Below, one piece after another: positions 1 through 8,820 of a DNA stretch of 64,000 bases. Below the pieces are notes generated by a model, which was not told the DNA's origin, did no database searches, and saw nothing but the letters and a program-made list of their open reading frames with translations. The stretch comes from Brevibacterium daeguense. Lineage in GTDB: Bacteria > Actinomycetota > Actinomycetes > Actinomycetales > Brevibacteriaceae. The DNA lies in NCBI RefSeq assembly GCF_021729135.1, contig NZ_JAJTWW010000021.1:34435-98434 (forward strand), in the 5' to 3' direction. The position numbers and the translations under genes are program-made. Numbering within the stretch: position 1 is the first letter of the stretch; each line of letters begins with the position of its first letter.

Positions 1-2
1 GG

Positions 3-680
3 TTCGGCGGCGAGATCGTGCAGCCGATGCGCGTCGTGCGCGAGGACGAGCGCGGGCTGGTGCTGTGGCTGGCCGGCGACACCCCGACCGCCGAGAGCCG
101 GCTGCGCGGCTTCGAGGCGCTCACCGCTCGCCAGGTGCCCGACGGCATCCGGTTCGCGCACGCCGATCGCGCCCTGGCCCGCGTGCAGGTGCCGAGTCGC
201 TGGTACGGAGGCGGGGTGCTGCGGATCGTGCCGGCGGAGATGCCGTTCTCCGTCTGGGTGTTCCACAGCGACGACGGCCGATTCCGCGGCTGGTACGTCA
301 ACCTCGAGCACGAACACCGGCGCCTCGGCACGACCGAGCTGTTCACCAGCGACCACATCCTCGACCTGACGATCTCGCCGGCCGGGGTCATCCGCCGCAA
401 GGACGAGGACGAGCTCGCCGGTGCTCTGGAGCACGGCATGTGGGACGCCGAGGCGGTCGCCCGGATCGAGGCCAACGCCGAGCTGGCCGTTGCCGCCTTC
501 GAATCCGGCCACTGGGCCTTCGACGCGGAGTGGACGACCTGGCTGCCGGACCCGGCGTGGCCGGTGCCCGGCGCGGAGCACCTCGACGGCTTCCTGCCGC
601 CGACACCGTCGGGCGGGTCGGGCGCCGTCGGCCGCGTCGGCTGCGTCGGGCGGGTCGGGCGCGGGGCGCCCGCTGACTGA
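3..680 (+). CDS. DUF402-domain protein, 5' end outside the window
   Basis: The reading frame is open from base 3, so the gene begins upstream; the first GTG at 18 is probably internal. A DUF402 core is recognisable from WYVNLEHEH through the DHILDLTI stretch to the acidic DEDEL end. Members of this fold include nucleoside di/triphosphate phosphatases and the FomD group, but the exact substrate cannot be told here. After about residue 195 the protein ends in a low-complexity Gly/Val/Arg tail made of short repeats (TCGG-rich DNA), unlike the rest. The next gene on the strand follows after about 70 nt with its own promoter-like box. Confidence 0.75.
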   Translation, partial: FGGEIVQPMRVVREDERGLVLWLAGDTPTAESRLRGFEALTARQVPDGIRFAHADRALARVQVPSRWYGGGVLRIVPAEMPFSVWVFHSDDGRFRGWYVNLEHEHRRLGTTELFTSDHILDLTISPAGVIRRKDEDELAGALEHGMWDAEAVARIEANAELAVAAFESGHWAFDAEWTTWLPDPAWPVPGAEHLDGFLPPTPSGGSGAVGRVGCVGRVGRGAPAD

Positions 681-709
681 GCCGCTCAGCGGGATCGACT
701 CCTCCCGCA

Positions 710-715
710 TAGACT
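710..715 (+). promoter_or_regulatory. Probable -10 box (TAGACT) for the MDR gene
   Basis: TAGACT lies 37 nt before the start codon at 753. The same hexamer or a close form (TACACT, TAGAGT) recurs before many genes in this window. No clear -35 is seen. Confidence 0.4.
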
Positions 716-752
716 GACCAGGACCGATCCCTGTGCGACCGAAGGAGTTTGC

Positions 753-1772
753 ATGACCGAGATGAACCGCCGAATCCGCCTCGCCTCCCGCCCGGTGGGC
801 GTGCCGCAACCGGACAATTTCATCCACGACGACGCCCCGGTCCCGGAACCCGGGTCCGGCGAAGTCCTGCTGCGGACCCTCTATCTGTCGCTCGACCCCT
901 ACATGCGCGGCCGCCTGTCCGACGCCAAGTCCTATGCCGCTCCCGTCGAGGTCGGCGACGTGATCGTCGGAGGCACTGTCTCCGAGGTCGTCGAATCCAC
1001 GGTGCCCGAGTTCACCCCCGGGCAGATCGTCCAGGGCTACGCCGGCTGGCAGTCGTACTCCGTCGAGCCCGCCTCGCGCCTGCGGCTGCTCGACCCCGCC
1101 GAGGCGCCCGTCACCACTGCGCTCGGCGTGCTGGGAATGCCAGGCTTCACCGCTTACGCGGGTCTGCTCAAGATCGGTCAGCCGAAGGAGGGTGAGACGG
1201 TTGCCGTCGCCGCCGCCACGGGGCCGGTCGGTTCGGCGGTCGGGCAGATCGCCAAGCTCACAGGCTGCACCGCGATCGGCATCGCAGGAGGATCGCAGAA
1301 GGTCGCCTACCTGGAGGAGCTCGGCTTCGACCACGCGCTCGACCACCGGGGTGAGGACCTGCGCGGAGCGCTCAAGACCGCCGCGCCCGACGGCATCGAC
1401 GTGTATTTCGAGAACGTCGGGGGAGCGGTGTGGGACGCAGTGCTGCCGCGGCTCAACACCTTCGCGCGGGTCCCGGTCTGCGGGCTCGCCGCCAACTACA
1501 ACGCCACCTCGCTGCCGGAAGGGCCGGACCGGACTCCCGCTCTGATGCGCAGCGTCCTCTCCAAGAGCCTGCTGCTGCGCGGCTTCATCCAGACCGAGTT
1601 CGTGGAGTCGACATTCGCGGACTTCCTGCGCGACATGGGCGAGTGGGTGCGCGTCGGCAAGGTGAAGTACCGGGAGGACATCACCGAAGGCCTCGACAAC
1701 GCGCCGGCGACCTTCGTGGGCATGCTCGACGGCAAGAACTTCGGCAAGACCCTCATCAAGGTCGCGGACTGA
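753..1772 (+). CDS. NADP-dependent oxidoreductase, zinc-free MDR family (CurA/PTGR-like)
   Basis: A 339-residue protein of the medium-chain dehydrogenase/reductase superfamily that reduces activated double bonds with NADPH, as in prostaglandin reductases and CurA. It has the N-terminal SLDPYMRGR motif, the TAYAGL stretch before the cofactor fold, and a Rossmann glycine motif AAATGPVGSAVGQ near residue 150. The Cys/His zinc ligands of classical alcohol dehydrogenases are absent. The start is fixed by GAAGGAG seven bases upstream of ATG. It stands alone and is followed by a duplicated stop-codon segment and a strong hairpin. Family is secure; substrate unknown. Confidence 0.9.
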   Translation: MTEMNRRIRLASRPVGVPQPDNFIHDDAPVPEPGSGEVLLRTLYLSLDPYMRGRLSDAKSYAAPVEVGDVIVGGTVSEVVESTVPEFTPGQIVQGYAGWQSYSVEPASRLRLLDPAEAPVTTALGVLGMPGFTAYAGLLKIGQPKEGETVAVAAATGPVGSAVGQIAKLTGCTAIGIAGGSQKVAYLEELGFDHALDHRGEDLRGALKTAAPDGIDVYFENVGGAVWDAVLPRLNTFARVPVCGLAANYNATSLPEGPDRTPALMRSVLSKSLLLRGFIQTEFVESTFADFLRDMGEWVRVGKVKYREDITEGLDNAPATFVGMLDGKNFGKTLIKVAD

Positions 1773-1798
1773 GGAGCATCACGGTCGCGGACTGAGGA
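1760..1798 (+). repeat. Direct repeat spanning the stop codon
   Basis: The 16-base segment GGTCGCGGACTGAGGA, which includes the TGA stop of the MDR gene, occurs at 1760-1775 and again at 1783-1798 (period 23). It is one of several repeats in this window that duplicate the 3' end of a gene. Confidence 0.8.
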
Positions 1799-1819
1799 AT
1801 TGCGACTCAGGTCCCGACC

Positions 1820-1864
1820 GACGACACTGCCGGCTGAGCTGCGAGCTCAGCCGGCAGTGTCGTC
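1820..1864. terminator. Bidirectional terminator hairpin
   Basis: A perfect inverted repeat: a 21-base arm at 1820-1840, a 3-base loop GCG, and the complementary arm at 1844-1864. It lies between the convergent MDR gene and the small minus-strand gene, whose last codons and stop sit inside the right arm. No U-tract follows on either strand, as is common in high-GC actinobacteria. Confidence 0.8.
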
Positions 1865-2014
1865 CTTGCGGTGCTCGTCGGAACCGTGAGTGCCCTTGGT
1901 TCGGCGGAACTTGACCACCAGGGCTGTGGCCGCCGCCCCGACCAGGGTGGTCGCAAGGGTGATGAGCAGCCCGGCACCCTCATAGGGTGAGCGGTTCGGA
2001 TTCGGCTTCGTCAT
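1847..2014 (-). CDS. Small single-pass membrane protein, unknown function
   Basis: A 55-residue protein starting MTKPNPNRSPYEG, with one hydrophobic helix (about residues 14-35) rich in Ala, Leu, Val and Thr, then a charged Arg/Lys and Asp/Glu/His tail. The ATG at 2014 is preceded by GAGGGA about 11 bases upstream. The frame stays open further upstream, but the added residues look like non-coding translation. The topology suggests N-out/C-in. No family recognised. Its stop lies inside the terminator hairpin. Confidence 0.55.
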   Translation of the reverse strand: MTKPNPNRSPYEGAGLLITLATTLVGAAATALVVKFRRTKGTHGSDEHRKDDTAG

Positions 2015-2277
2015 CAGAGCACCGTTCCCTCGTTTCGACTTGACTGAACTGTCTTCAGTCGCGGGCTGATCCCGGACACCCAGGTCCGATACCACCGAGG
2101 GTACGCCGTGCAGCTGATATTCGGACAGGTCGCGGGCGCGCGACCGGTCACAAGTCTCGGCAGGACCCGTTGGCAGCACGATCGACGAGGTGGGGTGTCT
2201 CTCCCGGCTGGAGCCTGGTGCCGGCGACCGCGGGGGAGGACTCACCCGAGCCCTCATCAGTCAGGGGGCTGATCGTC

Positions 2278-3315
2278 TCATCCGAAGTCCTCGAACACCG
2301 CTGCCGGTGCGACTCCTGCACCGAGGGCGAGGGTGAGCAGGAGACGAGATTTCCGGGCGTCCAGACGTCCTCCCCGGATCAGCCCGCGCGAGAGCAGGTC
2401 GATCTCCGCTCCCGGGTAGCCGTAGGTGTGCGCCAATGTCGAACCCGAACCCGTCCGCGAGGCGAGCACCACCGGAATGCGACCTGCAAGCCGCTCGACC
2501 CGTTCGACGGTCGATGCCGGCACGTGCCCGCCGCCCACTCCCGCAAGCACCGCACCCGCGTACCCGAGGTCGGGCAGCTGATCGATCCACCGGAGGGACT
2601 CGCCCAGTCCGACCTCGATGTGCGCCACCTCGGGGAAGGGGGAATGTGCCGATGGTTCGGCGGCCTGGGAGGTCTCCGAACCGGGCGCCTCGGGAACGGC
2701 AAACTCCGCCGGCAGCGCGAGTGCCGCCGGGATGTGCGGCAGCTGCAGCCGGTCCTCGACGACCCAGCCGAGCGGGCCGGCCGCCGGGCCCGAGGTGAAG
2801 GCGGCAATCGAGCTCGTGTGCGCCTTCCGCACGAATGTCGGGTCGTGGACCTCGTCGGCGAAGACCGCGAGCGCGGGGAGCTGCCGGATTCGGGGGTCGA
2901 GGGCGACGATCGCAGCGGCGCGGACGTTCGCCGGGCCGTCCGCACCGGGCAGGGTGGGGTTGCGCATGGCGCCGGTCAGGATGATCGGGATACCCGAGTC
3001 GTTGAGGAGCGAGAGCACGAATGCCGAGTCCTCCAGGGTGTCGGTTCCCTGGGTCAGGACGATGCCGCAGGCCCCGCGTGCGGCGGCGCGGCGAGCAGAG
3101 CGCGCCACCTCGGCGAGGATCTCCAGGGTGATGCTGCCGGAGCCCACCTGGGCGAGCTGCTCGAAGGTGACCTCCGGTGCTCCTGTCGGCAGGGTGTCGA
3201 GCTGGGCGGCCGCGGCGATCTCGTCGGCAGAGGCGGACGGCTGCACCCCGCCGGAGGTGTCCGAAGAGCTGGACGCGATCGTGCCGCCCAGGGCGATGAC
3301 GTGAAGCGTGGGCAT
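2278..3315 (-). CDS. L-asparaginase, type I/II family
   Basis: Hydrolyses L-asparagine to aspartate and ammonia. The 345-residue protein has both catalytic signatures of the bacterial family: GGTIAS at residues 10-15 with the nucleophilic Thr, and TQGTDT with the second Thr-Asp pair, plus Lys in FVRKAHT. No signal peptide is seen, so a cytoplasmic enzyme is likely. The start at 3315 (MPTLHVIALGG) is chosen because AAAGGGAG lies five bases upstream; a longer frame starting at 3357 lacks a site. A Glu/Ala/Pro-rich insertion near residues 215-235 is unusual but small. It is divergent from copB with a 165-nt gap. Confidence 0.93.
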   Translation of the reverse strand: MPTLHVIALGGTIASSSSDTSGGVQPSASADEIAAAAQLDTLPTGAPEVTFEQLAQVGSGSITLEILAEVARSARRAAARGACGIVLTQGTDTLEDSAFVLSLLNDSGIPIILTGAMRNPTLPGADGPANVRAAAIVALDPRIRQLPALAVFADEVHDPTFVRKAHTSSIAAFTSGPAAGPLGWVVEDRLQLPHIPAALALPAEFAVPEAPGSETSQAAEPSAHSPFPEVAHIEVGLGESLRWIDQLPDLGYAGAVLAGVGGGHVPASTVERVERLAGRIPVVLASRTGSGSTLAHTYGYPGAEIDLLSRGLIRGGRLDARKSRLLLTLALGAGVAPAAVFEDFG

Positions 3316-3444
3316 GCGGCTCCCTTTCGGTCGGGCATTGGGATTCCAATCGAGCACTGAGATTCGATGGGAAGATGGTCCTGGGCGTCAGGATAGCCGT
3401 GCGTCAGGACACGGGCGGCTGCGAGGCCGAAGACCCGGGCGCCC

Positions 3445-3472
3445 TTGCATGACTGCGCGATCGGGATAGCGT
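3445..3472 (+). promoter_or_regulatory. Promoter of the copper ATPase gene
   Basis: TTGCAT at 3445-3450 and TAGCGT at 3467-3472 are separated by 16 bases. The -10 box ends 8 bases before the ATG at 3481, so the transcript would have almost no leader. Confidence 0.5.
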
Positions 3473-3480
3473 GGGGAAGT

Positions 3481-5727
3481 ATGAGCCACGAGAGCCCTTC
3501 CGCAGGGAAGCACCCACGCCACGACCAGCACGACGTGCTCGGTCAGGAGCATGCCGGCCACGTGAGGCAGGGCGAGCCGACCGGGGGCGAGCACGACCAC
3601 TCCGGCCACGACCACTCCGCCCACTCCGGCCACGACGACTCCGGCCATGCCGAGCACCACGATCACTCGGGCCACGGGGAGCACGGCGGCCACGACCACT
3701 CGCATCACGTGACGATGTTCCGGAATCTGTTCTGGATCATGCTCGTCTTCGCGATCCCCACGACACTGCTGTCCCATGGCTTCGCGAACATCATCGGCTA
3801 CTCGCTGCCGGACACCCCGCTGGTGAACTGGACACCGGTCGTGCTCGGCACGGTCATGTACGTCTGGGGTGGCAAGCCGTTCCTCACCGGCGCGGTCTCC
3901 GAGCTCAAGGATCGCAAGCCCGGCATGATGATGCTGATCTCGCTCGGCATCACCGTGGCCTTCCTGTCCTCCTGGGCCGCCTTCCTCGGCATCGTGAGCA
4001 TGCACCTGGAGTTCTGGTGGGAGCTCGCCCTGCTGGTCGTGATCATGCTGCTCGGCCACTGGATCGAGATGCGCTCGCTGGCCTCCACCCAGTCCGCGCT
4101 CGGCTCCCTGGCGGCGCTCCTGCCCGACACCGCCGAGCGCCTCTCCGCAGACGGTGCCGCCACCGAGGAGGTCGCCCCCGACGACCTCCGCCTCGATGAC
4201 ATCGTGCTCATCCGGCCCGGCGGCAGGGTGCCCGCGGACGGCGTCATCGTCGCCGGCAGCGCAGCGATGGACGAGTCGATGATCACCGGCGAGTCGCGGC
4301 CGGTCGCCCGCGGCGAGGGGGAGCACGTGGTGGCCGGCACGATCGCCACCGACTCCGGCATTCGCGTCCAGGTCACCGCGATCGGTGAGGACACGGCGCT
4401 GTCGGGCATCGCCCGGCTCGTCGACGAGGCCCAGCGCTCCGCCTCCCGCGCCCAGCGGCTCGCCGACAAGGCCGCCGGCTGGCTGTTCTGGTACGCCCTC
4501 GGCGCCGCTGCGCTGAGCCTCGTCGCCTGGCTGATCCTCGGCACCCCGCAGCAGGCGTTGACTCGCGTCATCACCGTGCTCGTGATCGCCTGCCCGCACG
4601 CCCTCGGCCTCGCGATCCCGCTGGTGGTCTCCATCGCGACCGAGCGCGCCGCGCGCGCCGGCGTGCTGGTCAAGAACCGGACGGCGCTCGAGGCGATGCG
4701 AACCGTCGACGTCGTCCTCTTCGACAAGACCGGCACCCTGACCAAGGGGGCCCCGGTCGTCAACGAGATCCGCCCGGCCGGCGACCGGTCAGCCGATGAG
4801 ATCCTGGCGCTCGCCGCGGCCGCGGAGCTGGCGAGCGAGCACCCGCTTGCCACCGCGATCACCGCTTCGGCGTCCCAGCGGGGACTCACCGTGCCCGAGG
4901 CCACCGACTTCACCTCGTCGCCGGCGCTCGGCGTCACCGCACGGGTGGACGGCGCCGAGGTGTCCGTCGGCGGACCCGGCATGCTGGAGCAGCACGGCCT
5001 GGCCGAGCTCGGCGTCGAGGACTGGAAGGCCCGCGGCGCGATCATCCTCCACGTCGTCGCCGACGGGCAGGTGCTCGGCGCGCTCGCCCTCGACGACGAG
5101 ATCCGCGCGGTCTCCCGGCAGGCGGTCGACGCGCTGCACGCCCGCGGCATCGAGGTTGCGATGATCACCGGGGACGCCGAGGCGGTCGCCCGTTCCGTCG
5201 GACGCGAGCTCGGCATCGACCAGGTCTTCGCCGGAGTCCGGCCGGAGGGCAAGGGTGCGGCGGTCAAGCAGCTGCAGGACCAGGGCAAGACCGTGGCGAT
5301 GGTCGGCGACGGCGTCAACGACGCCCCTGCTCTTGCCCAGGCCGACATCGGGCTGGCGATCGGGGCGGGCACCGACGTGGCGATCGCCTCGGCGGATGTG
5401 GTGCTCGCCGCCGACGACCCGCGCGCGGTGCTGTCGGTCATCGAGCTGTCGGAGCGCGCGTACCGGAAGATGGTCCAGAACCTGTGGTGGGCCGCCGGCT
5501 ACAACCTCATCGCGGTGCCGCTGGCCGCGGGTGTGCTCGCACCCATCGGCTTCGTCATGCCGATGGCGGTCGGAGCGCTCCTGATGAGCGCCTCGACCGT
5601 GGTGGTGGCCCTCAACGCGCAGCTGCTGCGCCGGGTCGACCTGTCCCCGAACGCGCTCGTCGGCACGGCGCCCGCGGAGGGGACGAGCCGAGGGGAGCCG
5701 GCTAGCGCAGCGCAGTCCAGATCATGA
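3481..5727 (+). CDS. copB: CopB-type copper-translocating P-type ATPase (P1B-3)
   Basis: A 748-residue heavy-metal pump for the cell membrane. Residues 10-77 are an extreme His-rich metal-binding region (GHDHS/HDHSGH runs) replacing the usual CxxC domain. Then come the membrane helices, the actuator TGES at 269-272, the ion-binding CPH at 371-373, phosphorylation motif DKTGTL at 415-420, the hinge GDGVNDAP near residue 609, and MSAST at about 702-706. CPH together with MSxST is the P1B-3 signature, linked to Cu(II)/Cu(I) or Ag(I) export. No metal regulator or chaperone gene is adjacent. Its 3' end overlaps crtEb by 26 bases in convergent orientation. Confidence 0.93.
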   Translation: MSHESPSAGKHPRHDQHDVLGQEHAGHVRQGEPTGGEHDHSGHDHSAHSGHDDSGHAEHHDHSGHGEHGGHDHSHHVTMFRNLFWIMLVFAIPTTLLSHGFANIIGYSLPDTPLVNWTPVVLGTVMYVWGGKPFLTGAVSELKDRKPGMMMLISLGITVAFLSSWAAFLGIVSMHLEFWWELALLVVIMLLGHWIEMRSLASTQSALGSLAALLPDTAERLSADGAATEEVAPDDLRLDDIVLIRPGGRVPADGVIVAGSAAMDESMITGESRPVARGEGEHVVAGTIATDSGIRVQVTAIGEDTALSGIARLVDEAQRSASRAQRLADKAAGWLFWYALGAAALSLVAWLILGTPQQALTRVITVLVIACPHALGLAIPLVVSIATERAARAGVLVKNRTALEAMRTVDVVLFDKTGTLTKGAPVVNEIRPAGDRSADEILALAAAAELASEHPLATAITASASQRGLTVPEATDFTSSPALGVTARVDGAEVSVGGPGMLEQHGLAELGVEDWKARGAIILHVVADGQVLGALALDDEIRAVSRQAVDALHARGIEVAMITGDAEAVARSVGRELGIDQVFAGVRPEGKGAAVKQLQDQGKTVAMVGDGVNDAPALAQADIGLAIGAGTDVAIASADVVLAADDPRAVLSVIELSERAYRKMVQNLWWAAGYNLIAVPLAAGVLAPIGFVMPMAVGALLMSASTVVVALNAQLLRRVDLSPNALVGTAPAEGTSRGEPASAAQSRS

Positions 5728-6553
5728 GCATGGTGACGAGGAAGCCGACGACGTAGTTGAGCCACAGGAACACCCTCCACCCGCGGTGGGCGTCGGCGGA
5801 GGTGGCGTCGGTGATCGACCAGAACCGGCCGGTGTTGAGCGCGTAGGGCAGCGCCAGCAGGCCGGCCAGCTGCACCGGCCAGAAGGTCAGCACCAGCAGC
5901 ACTCCGGCGGCGAGGTAGACGACCGTCGCGAGCCGAACAGTGGCTCGGGCGCCGAACGCCGTCGCCACCGATTTCAGGCCGCCCTCCCGGTCCGGGAGGA
6001 CGTCCTGCACGGCGCCGAAGGCCTGGCTGGCGACTCCCCACAGGAAGAACGCCCCGAGGATGAGCCAGGCGTCGCCGTCCAGCGGCTGCCCCAGCAGCGC
6101 CAGCCCGAACCAGGCCGGCGAGGAGAAGTGGATCGAGGAGGTCACGGAGTCCAGGACCGGGATCTCCTTGAACCGCAGGCCCTTGACCGAGTAGGCCACC
6201 ACCGCGAACATGCTCAGCACCAGCACGGCGTTGGACAGCCAGGAGCCGATGACGAAGAGGTACACGAGGAACGGCACGCAGGCCACGACCGCGGCGATCA
6301 GGATCCGGGAGTGCTGGTCCGGGGTGGCGAGGTGGCCCTCGACGCCGCCCTTGCGGGGATTGCGCAGGTCGGATTCGTAGTCGAAGACGTCGTTGATGCC
6401 GTACATCGCGAGGTTGTACGGCACGAGGAAAAACATCGTGCCGAGCACGAAGGCGAGGTCGATCCCGCCGCCGCCCAGCAGATAGGCGGCTGCGAACGGG
6501 AAGGCCGTGTTGATCCACGACAGCGGCCGCGAGGCGATGAGCAGCTCACGCAC
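5702..6553 (-). CDS. crtEb: Lycopene elongase (UbiA-type prenyltransferase)
   Basis: Last gene of the carotenoid operon. The 283-residue membrane protein adds dimethylallyl units to lycopene, giving C45/C50 carotenoids such as flavuxanthin. It has the two Asp-rich motifs of UbiA enzymes, NDVFDYESD (near residue 54) and DVLPDRE (near residue 187), and about eight hydrophobic helices. Start is GTG at 6553, overlapping crtYf by 8 bases, so translation is probably coupled. The context right after crtYe/crtYf supports the C50 role over menaquinone prenylation. Confidence 0.9.
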   Translation of the reverse strand: MRELLIASRPLSWINTAFPFAAAYLLGGGGIDLAFVLGTMFFLVPYNLAMYGINDVFDYESDLRNPRKGGVEGHLATPDQHSRILIAAVVACVPFLVYLFVIGSWLSNAVLVLSMFAVVAYSVKGLRFKEIPVLDSVTSSIHFSSPAWFGLALLGQPLDGDAWLILGAFFLWGVASQAFGAVQDVLPDREGGLKSVATAFGARATVRLATVVYLAAGVLLVLTFWPVQLAGLLALPYALNTGRFWSITDATSADAHRGWRVFLWLNYVVGFLVTMLMIWTALR

Positions 6554-6893
6554 GGTGCTCTCCCTTCCGCTCCGACGGGGTCCGCTCCCGAGGCGACCGC
6601 GGCTCTCGGCGGGCCGTGAGCTCCCACAGGGCGGGCAGGACCAGCAGGGCGAACACCGTGTAGGACAGGTCCTCGACGGGCATGACCCCGATCGTGATGC
6701 CGGAGATGTGCGGGTCGGCGTAGGTGAACAGGCCCACCCGGATCATGAGGTTGTCGAATACGATCGTCAGCGCGATCAGCGCGACCGCGGTGATGAGGAG
6801 GGCGAGCCGGGCGATCCCGCGGCGCGTCCAACCGAACAGGGCGACGGCCGCTGCTGCGGCCAGGAAGACGATGTTGATGGCGGTATAGGTCAT
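6546..6893 (-). CDS. crtYf: C50 carotenoid cyclase subunit CrtYf
   Basis: A 115-residue membrane protein with three hydrophobic helices and the PVEDLSYT motif typical of the lycopene cyclase domain family. CrtYe and CrtYf together cyclise the C50 precursor to decaprenoxanthin- or sarcinaxanthin-like products. Which ring is made cannot be read from sequence. The start ATG at 6893 overlaps the crtYe stop (ATGA). The C-terminal 20 residues are charged and Arg-rich, as expected for a cytoplasmic tail. Confidence 0.88.
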   Translation of the reverse strand: MTYTAINIVFLAAAAAVALFGWTRRGIARLALLITAVALIALTIVFDNLMIRVGLFTYADPHISGITIGVMPVEDLSYTVFALLVLPALWELTARREPRSPRERTPSERKGEHRA

Positions 6894-7252
6894 GCCGTGC
6901 GCCTCGTCTCGTGAGCGCCGGTGGCGCCGTTCGCGCGGCCGAGGTGCCGGAGCAGCCGCGCCAGCCCGGTGTAGAGATTCATCGTCAGCCAGCACAGGAA
7001 GATGAGGAAGAAGACCTCCTCGATCGGCAGCTCCGGCGCGACCTCGATGCCCGTCATGTAGGGACTGTCGCCGCGGGCGAAGACGCCGAAGAGGATGCCG
7101 GCGGCGTCCCACAGCAAGAACGCGGCCAGGCCGATGCCGTGGACGACAGCGGCCCGCCGCCAGTCGGCGAACCAGAAGAGCCGGTGCCGCCAGTCGAGCA
7201 GGGCCATGCCCGCCGTCGAGAACAGCACGCAGCCGAGGTACGCCCAGCTCAT
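6890..7252 (-). CDS. crtYe: C50 carotenoid cyclase subunit CrtYe
   Basis: A 120-residue membrane protein, partner of CrtYf. It carries the lycopene cyclase domain motif LPIEEVFFL and DWRHRLFWF, with three hydrophobic helices. The start ATG overlaps the crtI stop (7249-7252, ATGA), and its own stop overlaps the crtYf start the same way. The order crtI-crtYe-crtYf-crtEb matches known decaprenoxanthin/sarcinaxanthin operons. Confidence 0.88.
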   Translation of the reverse strand: MSWAYLGCVLFSTAGMALLDWRHRLFWFADWRRAAVVHGIGLAAFLLWDAAGILFGVFARGDSPYMTGIEVAPELPIEEVFFLIFLCWLTMNLYTGLARLLRHLGRANGATGAHETRRTA

Positions 7253-8820
7253 CGAGGCTCCGGGGCGGTGCCGGCGCCCACCGCGTCGAGCCAGCCGCCC
7301 GAGGTGTCGCCGCGCAGGGCCTTGACGACGTTCTCCGCGCTGATCAGGCACATCGGCAGTCCCACGCCGGGCGCGGTGAATGCGCCGGCGCGGTACAGAT
7401 TCCCGATCTTCGCGGAGCGCGCGCCGTCGCGGAAGAAGACGCTCTGCCGCAGGGTGTTGGCCGGGCCCAGGATGGTGCCCTGCCAGGCGTGGAAGTCGTC
7501 GACGTAGTCGCCGGGTCCCAGCGTTCGGCGGACCACGATGTGCTCGGCGAGGTCCGGCTCGCCCGCCCACGCGGCCAGCTGCTCGACGATCCGGTCGCAG
7601 TAGGCCTCGAACTCCACCTGGCCCGACCGCAGGGAAGGGTCGGCCGGGCTCGGGACCAGCACGAACACGTTCTCGCAGCCGTCGGGAGCGACGCCCGGAT
7701 CCGTGCGCGAGGGCGCGCACACGTAGACCGAGGCGGGGTCCGGCAGGGATCTGTCGTCGCCGAAGATCGCCCCGAAGTTGGCATCCCAGTCGGTGGTGAG
7801 GAACAGGTTGTGGTGGGCCAGCGAATCCAGCCGGCGGTCGATGCCGAGCATCATCACCACCCCACCCATGCCCGGATCTCGGCGGGTCCAGGCGGCGCTG
7901 TCGGTGGTGCGGAAGCCCGGCTCGACGAGTGTCGTCTCGACGTGGTGGAGATCGCAGGCCGCGACCACGAGGTCTGCGGGGAGCACCTCGAGCCCGGCGC
8001 TCGTGCGGGCGACCACCTCGGACACGGTGCCCGGCCGGGCGGCGCGGCCCCGAGCCCGGTCCACCGGCAGGGCGACCACCTCGGCGCCGGTGCGGAATTC
8101 GACGCCGGCGGCGCGCGCGCAGCGCTCGATCGCGCTGATCACGGTGTACATGCCGCCCATCGGGTACTGCACGCCGTCGATGAGGTCGAGCCGGCTCATG
8201 AGGTGGTAGATCGCCGACGCCCGATCCGGGCTCATCGCCAGGAACACTGCCGGATAGCCGAGGATCTGGCGCAGCAGCGGGTGGGTCACGGTGCCCTCGA
8301 TCCGCTCCGCGAGGGAACTCGTGAGCATCCCGGCCAGCGGACCGATGTTGCCGAGCACGTCGGGGTGGGCGAGCGCTGCGGGGGAGTCGAAGGTGGAGTA
8401 GAGGAGGTGGCGCAGCGCGATGTCGTAGGTCTTCGAGGCGGAATCGAGGTAGGCGTCCAGGCGCGGACCGCAGCCGGGCTCGAGGGACTCGAACAGCTCG
8501 CGGACGCGCTCCCGGCCCAGCGGCACGTCGGCGACCCGGCCGTCCTCGGCGAACACCCGGTAGGCAGGGTCCAGCGTCACGAGCTCGAGCTGCTCGGCCG
8601 CTGAGGTGCCGCACAGCCGGAAGAAGTGATCGAACACCTCCGGCATCAGGTACCAGCTGGGCCCGGTGTCGAAGGTGAAGCCCGCCTCCCGGTGGCTGCC
8701 GGCGCGACCGCCCAGCCAGTCATTGCGCTCCAGCACGGTGACCTCGTGCCCCTCGTGGGCCAGGAGGGTGGCGGTGGCCATCCCGGCGATCCCGGCTCCG
8801 ATGACGACGGCACGGCTCAT
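7249..8820 (-). CDS. crtI: Phytoene desaturase
   Basis: A 523-residue FAD-dependent enzyme that introduces the double bonds turning phytoene into lycopene. The N-terminus VVIGAGIAGMATATLLAHEG is the dinucleotide-binding fold, followed by GGRAGSH. The C-terminal GAFTAPGVGLPMCLISAEN region is the conserved bacterial CrtI signature. Length is normal. ATG at 8820 overlaps the crtB stop (ATGA); the stop overlaps crtYe. It works at the membrane with CrtB. Confidence 0.95.
   Translation of the reverse strand: MSRAVVIGAGIAGMATATLLAHEGHEVTVLERNDWLGGRAGSHREAGFTFDTGPSWYLMPEVFDHFFRLCGTSAAEQLELVTLDPAYRVFAEDGRVADVPLGRERVRELFESLEPGCGPRLDAYLDSASKTYDIALRHLLYSTFDSPAALAHPDVLGNIGPLAGMLTSSLAERIEGTVTHPLLRQILGYPAVFLAMSPDRASAIYHLMSRLDLIDGVQYPMGGMYTVISAIERCARAAGVEFRTGAEVVALPVDRARGRAARPGTVSEVVARTSAGLEVLPADLVVAACDLHHVETTLVEPGFRTTDSAAWTRRDPGMGGVVMMLGIDRRLDSLAHHNLFLTTDWDANFGAIFGDDRSLPDPASVYVCAPSRTDPGVAPDGCENVFVLVPSPADPSLRSGQVEFEAYCDRIVEQLAAWAGEPDLAEHIVVRRTLGPGDYVDDFHAWQGTILGPANTLRQSVFFRDGARSAKIGNLYRAGAFTAPGVGLPMCLISAENVVKALRGDTSGGWLDAVGAGTAPEPR

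Noticed and set aside
5786..6619. 277-residue plus-strand open frame over crtEb/crtYf
   Set aside because: The reverse strand encodes clear carotenoid proteins with overlaps; the plus frame has no motifs.
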